Source of the DNA: Ottelia alismoides
Taxonomy: Eukaryota > Streptophyta > Magnoliopsida > Alismatales > Hydrocharitaceae
Reading direction: 5' to 3'
Length of the DNA: 64,000 bases
NCBI GenBank assembly: GCA_037367405.1
Contig: JAZKJV010000687.1
Span: forward strand, 186,001 to 250,000
Shown here: positions 33,970-47,528 of the stretch, piece after piece
How the letters are laid out: every line of letters begins with the position of its first letter
Position numbering within the stretch: position 1 is the stretch's first letter
Notes under the pieces: generated by a model
Seen by the model: the letters and a program-made list of their open reading frames with translations, nothing else
What the model was told of the DNA's origin: nothing
The model's database searches: none
Position numbers and translations under genes: made by a program

Positions 33970-35550
33970 TTGAAACGAGTTTGGATTTTAGTGACTCCTC
34001 TCACTAGAGAAGTAATTTGATATTGGTTCAATTGTTGGACAGTGAACTGAATGTGATTAAGATGCAATGAAAAGATTAGATTTACGGTTTTGATTTATTC
34101 AAACATCTATGGGTGGTCGGCAAGATCTAGATTTGAGATTTGATCTCAATATCCAAGTCATTATACATGGAATGTACAATCGCCATGTCCTTATCTCCAA
34201 GTATCTGCAGAGAAAGTGCATTATCCCTGAAAGAGTCCAAGGATAATTTCATTGTTGATAATGTATCCGGACCTTAAGAAATGGATAATTAAATGTGATT
34301 TAATTATCATGAATGATATGAATTTGATTTATATTATTTGGATATATAAAGAGAGTTACGTAAGATAATTAAATGTGATTTAATTATAAAAGATATGAAT
34401 AATGTGAATGTGATTCATATTATTTGAGCACATGAGAATAGAGTTCCAAGGACAATTAAATGTGATTTAATTATCATGGATATGAATAATGTGGATAGAA
34501 ATATCCATATTAATCATATATATATTATAAATGTTATTTGTAATATATAAGAGAGAGTTATTTGTAAATAATATTTACAATTTGATGTGAACTGGATTTA
34601 CACAGGACAATTAATTGAAAATGTAATATTCATTTTATTTTGGGTTGTGAATGTAATTCACAAATTTATAATGGCATGATTATAATGTTCACAAAATAAA
34701 TTGGATTTATTTTTTGTGAAATAATTTGCAACAATAGTTATTTTCAAAATTATTGGAGATGATCATGAGATAATGATGGCTAGCCACCATACTAATGAGG
34801 AGGGTGGACGGCCACCAATTCCTATTTGGAATTGGTGGCCGTCCCCTCTTCATATGGAAGGAGGCTTGACTCCTTCCTATTATCTCCATGGATAATTTAT
34901 TTTATAAATTTAAATTTATATTGATTATTATTTAATATATACAATTTAATTTAATTAATTGTTGTTGTGTTTTTGCAACAAAATCATGGTCATTAAAAGA
35001 AACACAAATCAATGTGAACCATTTGGTTTGTGTTGTCCATGAATAGGATCCATGGACTCCCAAAATATTATATAAGAAGAGGCAACCCTAGATCTTCTTT
35101 AGAGAATGTAAAATATGCTCTCTCTCTCTCCCCCCTCTCTCTCTTTACACGCCAAGTCTCTCTCTCTCTCATTGTGGTCCACCATGGAGCCCTAGAGAGA
35201 GTCGCCATCTCCACGGCATCGTCGTTATGTTGCTGGATCATTTTCTCGTGGACCTCTATCTCCTTAGGTGCACCTCGCTCATGAAGAAGACATTGGATCT
35301 CGTGTGATGAGATCATGAGATTCGCACACACTTCATCAACTCGCTCGCAAGAATCTCCTTTGTCGGATCAGACTTGAGATAGGAGGTCTCTTCGTTTAGA
35401 GACTCAATCGCAACCACGCTTCAAGAGATAAACCTGAAAAGATCCAAGAAGTGTTCTTGGATCATGTGGTTTCATCGTTCAAAATTTTTAAAATTCCGGT
35501 ACCCCGAGCAACTAGTATGACCAGTCGCTCCCGATCGCATATGATGTTAT
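33970..35550 (+). mobile_element. Probable Copia-type LTR (solo or fragment)
   Basis: Inferred from a possible LTR start TGTTGAAACGAG near 33968, a TATA-like TATTATATAAGAAGAGGC at 35068, CT-microsatellite leader sequence, and a 3' region with AAATTCCGGTACCCCGAG near 35490, features often seen in plant Copia LTRs. No PBS or coding sequence accompanies it. Neither terminus is confirmed by a target duplication. On the right, Athila RNase H sequence resumes near 35560. Confidence 0.4.
34275..34510. repeat. Degenerate tandem repeats, about 85 bp
   Basis: Three units each contain AATTAAATGTGATTTAATTA followed by GATATGAAT and TTATATTATTTG-like sequence (starts near 34286, 34357 and 34453). Part of the Copia-type LTR region; non-coding. 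Confidence 0.7.
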
Positions 35551-35559
35551 CCTCACACT

Positions 35560-37199
35560 TCCATGATGCGCTTATGGATTTTCCCATATCATTAAAGAAA
35601 GAATCTCCTCGTCTGGAAAGGTCTCAGTGATAGGTGTATCAAACTCAGAAGTCTCATGTAACTATAATCAGAAGAGGTGATATGCTACCACATTCTTGAC
35701 TTCTGCCTTATCTTTAATCTCAATATTGGACTCATGGAGTAGAAGGATCTATTTAGTAAGGCATGGCTTGGAATCCTTCTTACCATAAGGTATCTAATGG
35801 TAGTGTGGTTAGTGAAGATGATAACCTTAGATCCTAAAATATGGGACCTAAATTTGTCTAAGGCAAATACTATAGCTAGCAACTCTTTCTCTATAACTGT
35901 GTTATTCCGCTGAACAGAATCCAAAGTCTTCCTAGTGTAGTGTATGGAATATGGAAAGCCATGCCTCCTCTGTACTAAAATAGCTCCAACAATAAAATCG
36001 TAGGCATCCATCATGATCTCGAATGGGAGAGGCCAATCAATTGACTGAAGGACAGAAGCCTCTACAACCATGCTCTTGAAAGTCTCAAAAGTTGAAAAAA
36101 ATACTTATCACTAACAATAAACTCGGTGTATTTTGCTAGAAGATCAGAAAACGGTCGGGCAATCTTACTGAAGTCCTAAATGAAATGTCGATAGAAATCG
36201 ACATGCCCTAGAAAAGACCATAACTGCTTCAAATTGGATTCCAGATTGAGCTTCTTGATGATATCCACCTTGGCCGGATCGACCTCCATGCCCCCTGTTG
36301 GAGATGATATGACCAAGGATCGTCCCGTGATTCATCATAAATCTTATCCCAAGAAAGAACGAGGTTAACCTCGTCACACCTCTGAAGGATAGGATCTAGG
36401 ATAGAAAGACATGAATCGAAATAATCAACGTAGATCGAAAAGTCATCCATGAAGACCTCTAAAAAGTCATCCACCATGTCCGAAAAGATTGAAAGCATGC
36501 ACTTCTAGAATGTAGCTGGGGCATTACATAATCCTAAGGGCATCCATATAAAATCATATGTTCCAAATGGACATGTGAACATCGTCTTTTCCTGGTCTTC
36601 AGTTGCAATGGCCACCTGATTATACCTTGAGTATCCATTAAGAAAGTAATAATGACTCTTCCCAGCTAATCACTCATTAATCTGATCAATGAACGGTAGC
36701 GGGAAGTGATCCTTCTTGGTTGCTTGATTCAATCGTCTATAGTCTATGTAGACTTGCCAAGAAGTTGGTACTCGGGTAGTAATCTCCTCTCCATATTCAT
36801 TAATCATTGTAGTGATACCCCATCTTCGTGGGTACTACATGTAATAGACTGGCCCACTTTTAGTCGAAGATGGTATAGATAAAATCGGTGCTCCGCCACT
36901 TGGATATTTCCTTCATAACTACCTCTCGAAGATTCGGGTTCAGCCTATGCTAAATCTCACGAGATGGTTTGGCATCATCCTGTAGAAAAATGTGGTGGGA
37001 GCATAGGGCAGAACTAATCTCTTGGAGATCTGCTACTGAACACTCGATTGCCTTACGATTCTTTTCAAAAATCCCCATCAGATGGGATTCTTGATCTTCG
37101 ATCAAATCCGACGTGATAATGATCGAAAACATTTCGAGCTCTCCAATAAGGAATCGGTATTTCATGCCCTAAGATAATGACTTGAGCTCTGGGGGAGAA
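35560..37199 (-). pseudogene. Athila RT/RNase H relic (element G)
   Basis: Minus-strand pol fragment. From N to C: KYRFLIGELEMF and ADLQEISSALCSHH (36950-37165), an RT region with IFSDMVDDFLEVFMDDFS (about 36420-36490), and RNase H with IMMDAYDFIVGAIL, TVIEKELLAIVFALDKFR and [11 protein letters not shown] (35685-36071). It aligns with element H pol at 46700-48300 but carries many more stops and frameshifts. Element H's 3' LTR starts directly to its right, so H inserted into G. Confidence 0.8.
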
Positions 37200-37204
37200 T
37201 AATA

Positions 37205-40200
37205 TGAGCCTCCCGATAAACTAAGGTAAATATATCACTAAGGTCGTTGCGACCTCAGTCACTCGAGGCTCAGAGCTCAATCAAGAAAACAAAATCAGAC
37301 CACCAATCAAGAAGATAAAAATCAGTGAAATCCAAAATAGCGGTCCTGCTATGTGATTAACCTGGTATAGCACCCATGATCGGTCTCAGGGAGCACGAGT
37401 TGGCCTCGCAGCCTACGAAGTAGTCAAGAAATAAAACAAAGCAAAAACAAGTATTTTTGGTGGTTTTTAATTATTTTAATATTTTTTTGGATTTTTAATA
37501 GTAAAGGAAAATAGGAAAAAGATAAAATCAAGCACAATCAACAATTTATTTAGACACTCTAAAAAGCTCCAAAAATTCAAACAAAAATATTTTTATGTTT
37601 TATAGGTTTTTTACTATTTTGGTTGAATTTTTGAGATTTTTATGATTTTTATAGAATTTTCTAAAAATCAAAGAAGGCAGAAACAGTGAGCTACTATCCA
37701 GCCAAGCCTGGAAGATCAATTTAAAATATCAAATTGATCTGTAAAAGCCTGGAGGTATTTTTTTATGAAAACTAGAAACAATAAAGAAAATTCAGAAGAA
37801 GAGTTTGTCTTTTTTGGTTTTTCTATATTTTTTAGAATTTCTATGAGTTTTAAAGTGTTTTTTATTTTTAAGGTTTTTATATGTCCAAAAATAACCAAAC
37901 TTTCATAGAAAATCAAACGCACTCAAATTAACGAAACCTAATTTTTTTAGGATTTTTAAAAGAGTTTTTATATTTTTTATGATTTTCTAAATCAAACATA
38001 CATAAAAACAACAGTTTTTGAATTTTTAAAAATATAAAAATGCCTCAAAAATGTACCCAAAAATTAGGGAATTTTTTACACAGTGGCAGGAGCCACGTAT
38101 CCAAATTTCACATGATTTGGGTTAAATTTGCTATTTTATTTAAATAAAAAGAAGGCTCACAGTTCATAGGGACCTAAACGTAAAGAAAATAAGTTGCAAG
38201 GGCCTAACAGTAACACGACAAGAAAACTCAGGGCCCAAAGTGCAAAAATCCCACAATACACGCATGATGCACATGCTTCAGGCACGAAAGGACCTACTTG
38301 TAATTCCTATTTTATAACATTCAAACAATAACACACAAGAAACTACAGGGTAGAATATGCAATTTATCCCCAACCTCACGTGTCGATGCAGGTGGACCAC
38401 GTATAGAAGGACTATAATGCAAATCGAAAGAACATAAAGATCCAGAGTGCAAATGATCCAAAATAAAAACAACTAATTAAAATATTTACAGGACTATATT
38501 ACAAAAACAAAATGACAGGGGCCTAAGTATAAATTACCCTTTATTATCGGAGGGTCGAAGGGATGCCACATGGATGATCGGAAGGTTGAGATGTGTGGCT
38601 AACTCTTCGTCTGGATGGACGGCTGGGATCAAGCCCTAGAAGAATCGGACGGTCAATGCAACTCCTCAGATGAACGGCTGGGATAACGTCTGGAGCGAAG
38701 GGCTGATCCAACGGCGGAGGAGGATCCTGGAAGAACAAGGCTCCGACGAACTTCACCGGAGCACCGCAGGCGCGCTGGGCCTCCTCGCGAGCTGCTGGGA
38801 TATGGAAAAGATTCGTCTCGATGCTCCGCAGCTGAAGGACTCCTCCGATGAGACCGGAGACCACCGGAGCGGCCCGGCGACGTCAGAAGCTCGAAGCTCC
38901 TGGACTCGAACGAGACGACCCTCAGATGGGTCGCATTGACCTGCAAAACAACCTAGGGAGCTTCCTGGGTTGAGGGCAAACTGCCTCGACCCGGTTCGAG
39001 GTGGAATGGGTGGCTGGCGAGTCGAGATGGGCGACCTCCGGCGAGGCGACGGCGGTGGAGGTCGAACCTTGATTCCAGGGTGAACCAAGGTGGGTGAGTG
39101 GGTGAAGAATGTGAGGAGAGGTCTCGTGGTTGTGATGGTCGGGTCAGATGAGTGGAACGATGATCGGAGCGGGCGTAATCGATGAGAGATGACGGCGGAA
39201 CGAATTGGGCGTAATCGAAAATTAAGGAAAACCAGAAAGATTCGGGTCTACCTGACGGATGCAGTCAACTGGGGATGATCTCGTGGAGCTCTGGTTGTCC
39301 TGGCCTCGAGGAAGCGTCGAGTTCCGAGGCTAAGCGCACCTCGCGGCGGCGCACAGCGGCAGATGTCGCCGGATCAGTGGCGGAGGGCTTCCTCTCCTCT
39401 CTTCGACACGCCAATCGATAGCTGTCGCTCTAGGGATTAGGGTGGAGGTCCTGGGACGAAGGAGCAGTGCCAAAGATGGAGTGAATTGGCGGTCGGAGCT
39501 GGAGCTATATAGTGGTGCAGGTCCGGGTAAATGGAGTCGGGCATGGATGCATGGAGCACGGACCCCTAGAATCCACCCCGGGCGAGGATCTCGGATAAGC
39601 AAGGATCAAATGGAGCCCTGGGTTTAGGGATTTGGCGATCGGATCAAGTGGGGAAAAATAGGAGAAATCAGGTCGGGGCAACAAGATCCGAGTCTGGTGG
39701 TCCTCGGGGGAGAGTTCACCGGGGCTCAACATCCCTCGTGGACCAATCAGAGCTCGCCAATTATTAAAGATTTAAAAATTCAATAAAAAATAGTAAATGC
39801 AATTATTTCAAAAAACTTTAAACATGAAAAATATTTATTTATTTTTAAATTATTTTTTAGTGATTTTTATTTTTTTGAAATATAAATTAGGTATTTACAA
39901 AATATTATTATTTTATGCAGGTATATACATATGTATTTTTGATTTTTGATTTTTAATTATTTATTTTTTTATATTTTATTCCAACTTTATATTTTATTTA
40001 TTTATAGAATAAAATGTGGAATAAAAGGGTATTTTTATTTGATTTTTATTATTTGTTTACAAGGGTGAAATAAATACTTTTATTTATATACATACATGGT
40101 ATATATACAAGGTTGTAAGTTGATTTTATTTTATTTCTTTTTATTTTTTTATTGTTCTGATTTTCATTTTATTTATTTACACCATGAAATGTGGAATTTG

Positions 40201-40723
40201 AAAATATTTTTGTTAAATTTTTATTATTTATTTATAAGTAGAAATAAATAGATAAGTTATTTTGATACACATGGTCTATGTACAATGATGAAGGAATTTT
40301 ATTTCTTTTTATTCCTCTTTTTATTTTTCCCATTTTTATTTTTATTTTATATTTACAAATATGTATAAATAAATAAACACCAATTTTTATTTTTATTAAG
40401 AGGAAAATAATTTTTATTTATTTACAGGTATATGTACACATAATTGAGTTTCCCTATCTCTCTCTACTTGGGGTCTTTTTGCGGTCAGGCCCAGGCTGAG
40501 CCCTCCCTTGGGCTTAGATCGCTCAATATTTATTCTAAATATTTCCCTCTTTTTCTTTTGTTTCTTTATTCTTTTATTTATGCACAAAAACATGCTAATT
40601 ATGCATATTTACACAGTGCATGCTAAATGGTAATTTATTCTATTTACAAGAATATACATGTGTTTTGCATAGGTTTTTGTAGCTAAAATAAAAGAATAAA
40701 GAGTGATGAATGGGTATTCATCA
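37205..40723 (-). mobile_element. 3' LTR of element H (Athila)
   Basis: A 3,519-bp LTR. On the minus strand it starts TGATGAATACCCATTCATCA at 40723, directly after the PPT, and ends near 37205 (TGAGCC on the plus strand). AT-rich flanks and a GC core (38544-39750) match the family. The adjacent five bases TAATA (37200-37204) would be the target duplication, but the other copy is outside the window. ORFs in the GC core are not supported. Confidence 0.75.
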
Positions 40724-41758
40724 CCCCCTATACTTAACTTTGCTAGTCCCTTAGCAAACACTTATTTGAAAAAGAAGTGAAAAAGAAAAAAAAGAAAAAG
40801 AGGAGAAAATGCATGGATCAATGCTGATTATTAAACCTGCCTTCATTAAATTGAAATATGGAGCTCGATCAGATCTTTGGATTATTAATGTGTCGGAACC
40901 TTATTTGGACTTAAGTTTAAAACTTAACAGCCTCTAAGATCCACTAATCTATAGTCAAGACACCTCAATAATCCAGATCAGAACAAGTCTACATACACAA
41001 ACCCTGAAGACCATGAATCTTTCCTTGTACAGTGTATGTGATGTATAGCTCTCCACCTCAGAAGTAGCAACTTGACAACCCTCCCCAACAAGGTAACTCT
41101 ATGACCCTAGTTTGGCCACTCTTTCCTCAAGGAGCGGGGTATTCCCTTCTAAGTTCAAGTACAACCGGCTCAAGAAGAGGAGGAGGAAGAGAATGAACCA
41201 TGGCCAGTGTAGTCGTGTATCCTTGGGAGCTCAACCAGTGTAGCTAAGTCTCCCTGCTGCAAGCTACATAAGATGGAACATGAGTCTCAAGCTTTGCTTA
41301 TTGCACTATATACATACTCCGGTGGGATTATCATTTTCTATCAGACCCACCACTTTTTTGGAGTTATTTTCTTTTTGCATTTTTTTCAAGTGCATCTGTA
41401 CAACATATTTACAAGGTGCAACATATGTACATAAGGAGTTTTTCCTCTTGAGCTAGTAGACTATCCCTATTTTGAAGCATTATTGCAACCCATTACTCCT
41501 GTCATTAGACCTCATGGCAACCAGACCAAGTTGAGACGCACTTCCTTCACTAGAAAAAGAAGAGAGGTTCCGCCTAGAAGTACTACCCTCATATGCTACC
41601 CCAAGTCAAGGAAGACTGCCTCCTCACCACCACATCCGTAGAGAGCTCGGTGTATAGTGCGGGTCCAAGTCAAGCCATTGTCTATATGAGTCATGTGTGT
41701 GTTGTTAAGTGTTCTACTTAGGCTCATTGAGATGACATGTGATCATAGCCTAGTGGAC
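40724..41758 (-). other. PPT and LTR-proximal 3' UTR of element H
   Basis: On the minus strand the LTR is preceded by AAAGTTAAGTATAGGGGG, the family PPT, itself preceded by TGCTAAGGGACTAGC. About 1 kb of 3' UTR aligns with about 57470-58478 of the intact element, although the elements are in opposite orientations. No reading frame is seen. The UTR continues at 45432 beyond the solo LTR. Confidence 0.75.
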
Positions 41759-44700
41759 TGATGACACGAAAATCGAGCGAGCGAGGTAAACAGGTATATC
41801 TAAGATGGTCGTTGCGACCTCAATCGCCCGGGTGTGTCAATCAAGAAAAAGAGACCGCCAATAGAAGATAAAATCAAATCGAAATCAATAGCGGTCTTGC
41901 TATTATTTTAACCTGGTATAGCGACCAGGGTCGATCACAAGGAGCACGAAATGGCCTTGCGGCCTACGAAGTAGTCAAAAATAAAACAAAAGAAAAGAAA
42001 AAGGTATTTTTGGTGGTTTTTAATTCTTTTTATATTTTTTTTGGATTTTCAATGTATTAAGAAAATAAGGAAAACTAGAAAACAAAGCAATTCAACTATT
42101 TATTTAATGCACTAAAAATCAACCAAAAATTAAAATAAAAATGTTTTTATGTGTTTTATAATTTTTACTATTTTTAGTGAATTTTTGGGATTTTTCTGAT
42201 TTTTATTTAATTTTCTAAAAATGAAACAATAACAGAAAAAGGAGGTACTGTCCAGCCGAGCTTAAGGGACTTAGATAAAATATCTAAGAGTCCCCAATAA
42301 GCCTGGAGGTTAGAGAAAGAAATAAGGAAAATTTGAGCACCTAAATTATTATTTTTGGTTTTTAGTTTATTTATTAGAATTTTTAGGAGTTTTTAGGTGC
42401 TTTTCAATTTTTATGAGTTTTATATAATGAAAAATAGCCAAAATTGGCTAGAAAATCAAGCACACTAAAAGCAACATTAGCTAATTTTTTTGTGATTTTT
42501 AGATGAGTTTTAATATTTTTTCTGATTTTTAAAAGCAAACAGTAACTAAAATGGATATTTTTAAAATTTTAAAGATATCAAAACAAAACAAAATTGTCTC
42601 CAAAATTTCCAGAAAATTTTACACTATGGCAGGAGCCATGTACCCAATTTTCATTGGATTTGGAGTAGATTTGCTATTTTATTCAAAAATAAGAAGTAGG
42701 TACTGTGCACAGGGACCTGAGTGCAAATACCAAGAGTTCAAAGGGGGTCCGATGCAAAATACCCAGGACAACACGCGCGTCACGCGTGCCTGGGGCACTC
42801 AGGGATCTAAATTTAATGAAAACTAAGTCCTAGGACTATTTGGTAACAGGTACCAAAAGTCCGAGGGCTAGTTTGCAATTAACCCATGAATAAACGCACA
42901 TGCTCAATACATTCACGCACAGGGGTATTGATGTAAATAACTAAAAGTATTTCTTCATTTCAGAACAATCCAGAACTATAGGGCTAAGCTAGCAAAATAC
43001 CCAACAAAGCACGTGTCGATGCACGTGCTACACCATACACAGGGGCATAAATGTGAATAAAATAAAGCACAGGGTCCACGATGCAATTATACCAAAAACT
43101 AAACAACTAAACTATATATTTACAAGACTAAACGCGAAATAAAGTAAAAGGAAGGGCCTAAGGGTAAATTACCCTTTATTAATGAAGCCGTTGGATGGGC
43201 GCCACGTGGTGAATCAGACGGTGAGGGACGACTGGCGCTCCAACACTGGGCTCCTCGCACGGATCTGACGGTCCAGGCGCTGCCATGTAGAAGATCAAAC
43301 GGCGGACGAAGGCAGTGGCTGCATCACACTGGATCGACGGTGGAGATCGACCCCCGAAGGATGTGGCGGTCGGGGCTGCTCCTCGAATGGACGGTCACGA
43401 TCAAGTCTGGAGCGCGGGGGCGATCGGACGGCTAAGGAGGATGCTGGACGAACTGGGCGCCGACGAACTTCGTCGGGCTCGTGGCGGTGCTGGTGTCCTC
43501 CTGGAAGCTCGCTGAAGATCGGAGAAGGTGCGCGGGAGTCTTCCGCGTCGAGTGGTGGTCTCTGATGACCCAACCGATCTCTGGGGAGCTCCGGCAAGGT
43601 CAGCGGAGGCGGAGCTGCTGGACCTGATGGTCCAAGCCCTCAGATGGGCTTGGATGAACCTGCAAAATGTACCAACAAGCTCACGGGTCGAGGGCAAACT
43701 GCCTCGACTCCGTTAGGCGAGGTGAAAGTGGTCTGGGAGTCGGTGCGGGCGAGCTCCGGCAAGGGGATGGACGGAGGAGCTCGAACCCCAGCTCTTGTGC
43801 GAGCTGGGTTGAATGGAGGGGTGCAGAACGTGCGTGGGAGGAAGGCAGAGGCTATGGTGCAGCCCGACGATCGAATGGTTGGGTGACGTGACCGGAATCG
43901 AAGGTGGCCGGCGGAGCAGCGAATTGGGGGTACTCAGAAATTAGAGAAAAGGAATAAACAACTACGCTACATGGGTGGATGGTTCGACTGGGGAGGAGCT
44001 TGCAAAGCTCTGGGTCCTCGCCTCAAGGAACGTCGACGTCCGAGGCTCTGGCTCCTGCTCTGGGCGGAGCACGGCAGAGCACACCGCTGGATCAGTGGTC
44101 TGAACGCCCTCTCCTCGCTGCGACAGCACCTGGAGCGAGCTGTCACTCTCACTCGAGCACTGGAGGTCACTGGGGGTGGAGCGAATGAACCAAAGATGGG
44201 AAATGGAGTGGCAGAGCTCGAGCTTTATACGGTGGAGGGTCCGGGAAGATGAGAGCGGGTAGGGGCAATGGACTGCGCAGATCCCGAGGCAGGGGCTCCG
44301 GCGAGGGTGTCGGATATGACGTGATCAAAACGGACCCGGGGTTTAGGCGAGGAGTGATCGGGTTTAGGTGCGAAAATTACGAGAAATCGGGTCGGGCACC
44401 TGCTACCCGTGGGAGGTGGTCCTGGGGGGGAGTTGACCGGGCGGTCAACAATCCCCTGGACCAATAGGAAGAGGCCATTTGGAAAAGATTTGTAAAATCA
44501 TTAATAAATAGTAAATGGCTGATTTATTAAAAAGTCAAAACATGAAATATTTTTGTTTTAATTTTTTCTATTTTTAGTGATTTTTAATTAATTTTTCAAA
44601 GTGAAAATAAGGTATTTACATTATATAGCTATATATAGGTATATGTACAATATAGGCTTTTTAATTTTGATTTTTAATTAGTTATTTTTATACATTTTTA

Positions 44701-45426
44701 TTCCCATTTTATATTTTATTTATTTATATCATAAAATAAGTAATAAAAAGATATTTTTATTTTATTTTTATTATTTATATACATAGGTGAAATAAATATA
44801 TATGTACATCTATATACATGGTATATTTACAATATTATTTTTGATTTTTAATTTTGTTATTTTTATTTTGTTTTTGTTTTAATTTATTTTATTTATTTAC
44901 ACCATATCATATAGAATATTTACAAAATTTTTAAAAATTAATTTTATTTATTTATAAGGCTAAATAAATATGAATGGACTATATGCAAGGTGACTATGTA
45001 CATGAGTGATGTTTTCTTGTTTTCTTTTTAATTTTTCTATTTTTATCTTGATTTTATCTTTATAAATATATACAAATATTTACAAGCCCTTTTGAGTCTA
45101 TTTTTGGGAGGAAAATATTCTTATTTTATTTACATATATATATATATACACATGAGCCCCTATCTCCCTCTACTTTGGCTTTTATGCGGTCAGGCCCATG
45201 CTGAGCCCTCCCTTGGGTTAGGTTGCTCAATATTTATTCTAAATATTTCCCTCTTTTTTCTTTTTGATCTTTGTTCTTTTATTTTTGCACAAAAATATGC
45301 TAATTATTACTTTTTACACAATGCATGCTTTTGGTAATTATTTATATTTACAACTATATACATGCATTTGCAAAGGTTTTTGTAGCTAAAATATAAGAAT
45401 AAAGAGTGATGAATGAGTATTCATCA
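41759..45426 (-). mobile_element. Second solo LTR of the Athila-type family
   Basis: A 3,668-bp LTR, right end TGATGAATACTCATTCATCA (minus strand), left end TGATGACACGAAAATCG. The flanks are TGGAC (41754-41758) and TGAAC (45427-45431), a 5-bp duplication with one mismatch. Element H 3' UTR homology continues across it, so it is an insertion that later recombined to a single LTR. GC core about 43180-44470; many overlapping ORFs there are not supported. Confidence 0.78.
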
Positions 45427-45431
45427 TGAAC

Positions 45432-46181
45432 TCAAAGAATTAATCACTATGGACCTGAAAAGCCTTAACCCTAAGCCCTATAAGGTTCCTCTTAGAATTA
45501 GGTGGATTAAGATCTTAATCAAGCTCCATTTTCCAATTTAATTCCAGGTTAGTTTAAATGTCAACTCTAATCCAGAAAAAAAATATATAAGTATTTACAA
45601 AGATGCTATTTACACAATATTTGCACATGTGCAAAATTTTTGAAAATGTTTTGAAACCATGGATGTATGCATGAATGCAAGTTTTGCAAAATATGTACAC
45701 AAATTTACACAAGGTTTTTGCAAACTTTTGATTTTCAAAACATTTTGGAAAAATTTTGTACTATAAACATAGTTTTGATAAGAACATATTTACACACTAT
45801 TTACACAAAATTTGAAAATATTTTTACAAAAATAATTTGTACAATAGTTATGTATGTGCAATAAAAGAATGTTTATTTACAAGGAAAAAATTTTTAATTT
45901 TTAAGGATTTTTGGGTTTTTAGCCATTTTTATTTATTAACACACTCACACAAAGTACGAGTCATGGCTAAAGTATATATGAAATATATACACACACCCCT
46001 ATACTTAGCTCGAACGATGTCCTCAGAGTCAAGAGCGATGAAGAAGACATAAGTCGTACTTAGTATAGGGAAATGAAAAGGAAGGCTATATACAAAGATG
46101 AATGAAAGAATAGAGAATCAAGAGGGTCTCGGCATTTCCCCCTATACTTAGGATCAAGTAATCCTAAGTATAGCAGGCTGT
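45432..46181 (-). other. Element H 3' UTR with two family hairpins
   Basis: On the minus strand, 45432-45540 aligns with 57370-57470 of the intact element. A perfect stem-loop at 46142-46173 (CTATACTTAGGA ... TCCTAAGTATAG) matches unit 5 of the array in the intact element. A longer imperfect one at 45996-46070 matches unit 6. Only these two units remain. The integrase frame runs straight into the first, which implies a deletion. Confidence 0.75.
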
Positions 46182-46651
46182 ACAGGAAGGGAAAGCCAAG
46201 TGAGAATGTACGGGGTCTACCAACAGAATGTACTCGAATCCCTGACTCTTAGGGAATGGACCCATGAAATCGATGCCCCATGCGTCAAAAACCTCACAGA
46301 AGTGAATGGGCTTCATCGGCATCATATCACGCTGTCCACAAGTTCCCATCCTCTGACAGTCAGTACACCTCTTCACGAACTCGTCAGAGTCCTTGAAGAG
46401 GGTAGGCCACCATAGGCCGGATTGGAGCACTTTCTGCGCCGTTCTCCTCCCTGAGTGATGTCCTCCTGCCTCAAGCTTGTGACAGTAAGTAAGGAAGCTG
46501 TGATGCTCATCCTGAGGAATGCACCTATGCTAGATGCTATCCCCTCCTTCATTGTGAAGTATGGGATCCTCCCAGTGGTAGGACTTGGCCTTCGCGAGGA
46601 AGGTCTCAAGTCTCTGCCTGGGCCAATCTTGTGGAACTTTCTTAGCGACAA
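46182..46651 (-). pseudogene. Element H integrase, N-terminal part only
   Basis: Minus-strand frame with the integrase HHCC zinc-binding region (GGHH, then CTDCQRMG), WWPTLFKD, and the first part of the catalytic core (DAWGIDFMGPFP, YILLVD). The rest of the core and the C-terminal domain are absent. The sequence joins directly to the 3' UTR hairpin at about 46181. The enzyme would insert cDNA into the chromosome; this copy cannot. A frame change lies near 46430. Confidence 0.8.
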
Positions 46652-46829
46652 GAAAGTTCACAATATCGGCGTACCACGGGAGAGAGGCGATAGCAAGGAT
46701 CGCCTAATCTGGGAAGGTCTCACATATAGGCTCAGTCTGCTCAAAATCCTCAAGATGCTCCAATCGGGAGAGATGATCTGCCACCACATTCTTGACTCCA
46801 GGCTTATCCTTAATCTCTATGTCAAACTC

Positions 46830-47520
46830 CTAGAGTAGAAGGATCCATCTGGTCAATCTAGCTTTGGCATCCTTCTTTGCCATGAGGTACCTGATGGTGG
46901 TATGATCAGTGTATATGGTCACTCTAGATCTGATAATATAAGATCTGAACTTATCTAGGGTAAAAACAACGGCTAGCATCTCCTTCTCAGTGACTGTGTA
47001 GTTCCGCTGTGCAGCATCCAATGTACGACTAGCGTAGTGAATGGCAAATGGTATTCCATCCCTCCGCTGTCCCAGCACGGCCCCTACGGCAAAATCGGAA
47101 GCATCTGTCATGATCTCGAATGGGAGAGACCAATCAGGCGGCTGGAGAACAGGAGCCTCTACAACACATCTCTTGAGAGTCTCAAACGATGAAAGACACT
47201 TGTCATCGACAAGGAACTCGGTGTCCTTCGTCAGCAGATTAGTCAACGGTCGGGAAATCCTACTGAAATCATGAATGAAACGCCGGTAGAAACCGACGTG
47301 CCCCAGAAAAGACCGTAACTGCCGCAGGTTGGACGGTGGTGCGAGTTTTCTAATGACATCTACCTTGGCCGGATCAACTTCCATGCCCCTGTTGGAGATG
47401 ATATGGCCAAACACCGTCCCTTGAGTCACCATGAAGTGACTCTTCTCCCAAGATAACACTAGGTGAACCTCAATGCATCGCTGAAGGACTCGGTCTAGAC
47501 AGTCAAGACATGAGTCGAAT
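46830..47520 (-). pseudogene. Element H RT thumb and RNase H
   Basis: Continues the [15 protein letters not shown], then [33 protein letters not shown], RNase H with [33 protein letters not shown] and [11 protein letters not shown]. This is the Ty3/gypsy arrangement. An in-frame TAA at about 47530, just after the catalytic MDDFSV, separates it from the RT ORF. The first Asp, the Glu and the second Asp of RNase H are all present. Confidence 0.85.
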
Positions 47521-47528
47521 CCGTCGCC

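Noticed and set aside
33968..35550. Exact boundaries for a Copia solo LTR
   Set aside because: No matching flanking duplication could be found; only an approximate fragment is reported.
37200..37204. TAATA as target duplication of element H
   Set aside because: Only one side is in the window, so it cannot be verified.
43295..44470. Many GC-rich ORFs in the solo LTR
   Set aside because: Opposite-strand shadows caused by few stop codons in GC-rich DNA; no family features.
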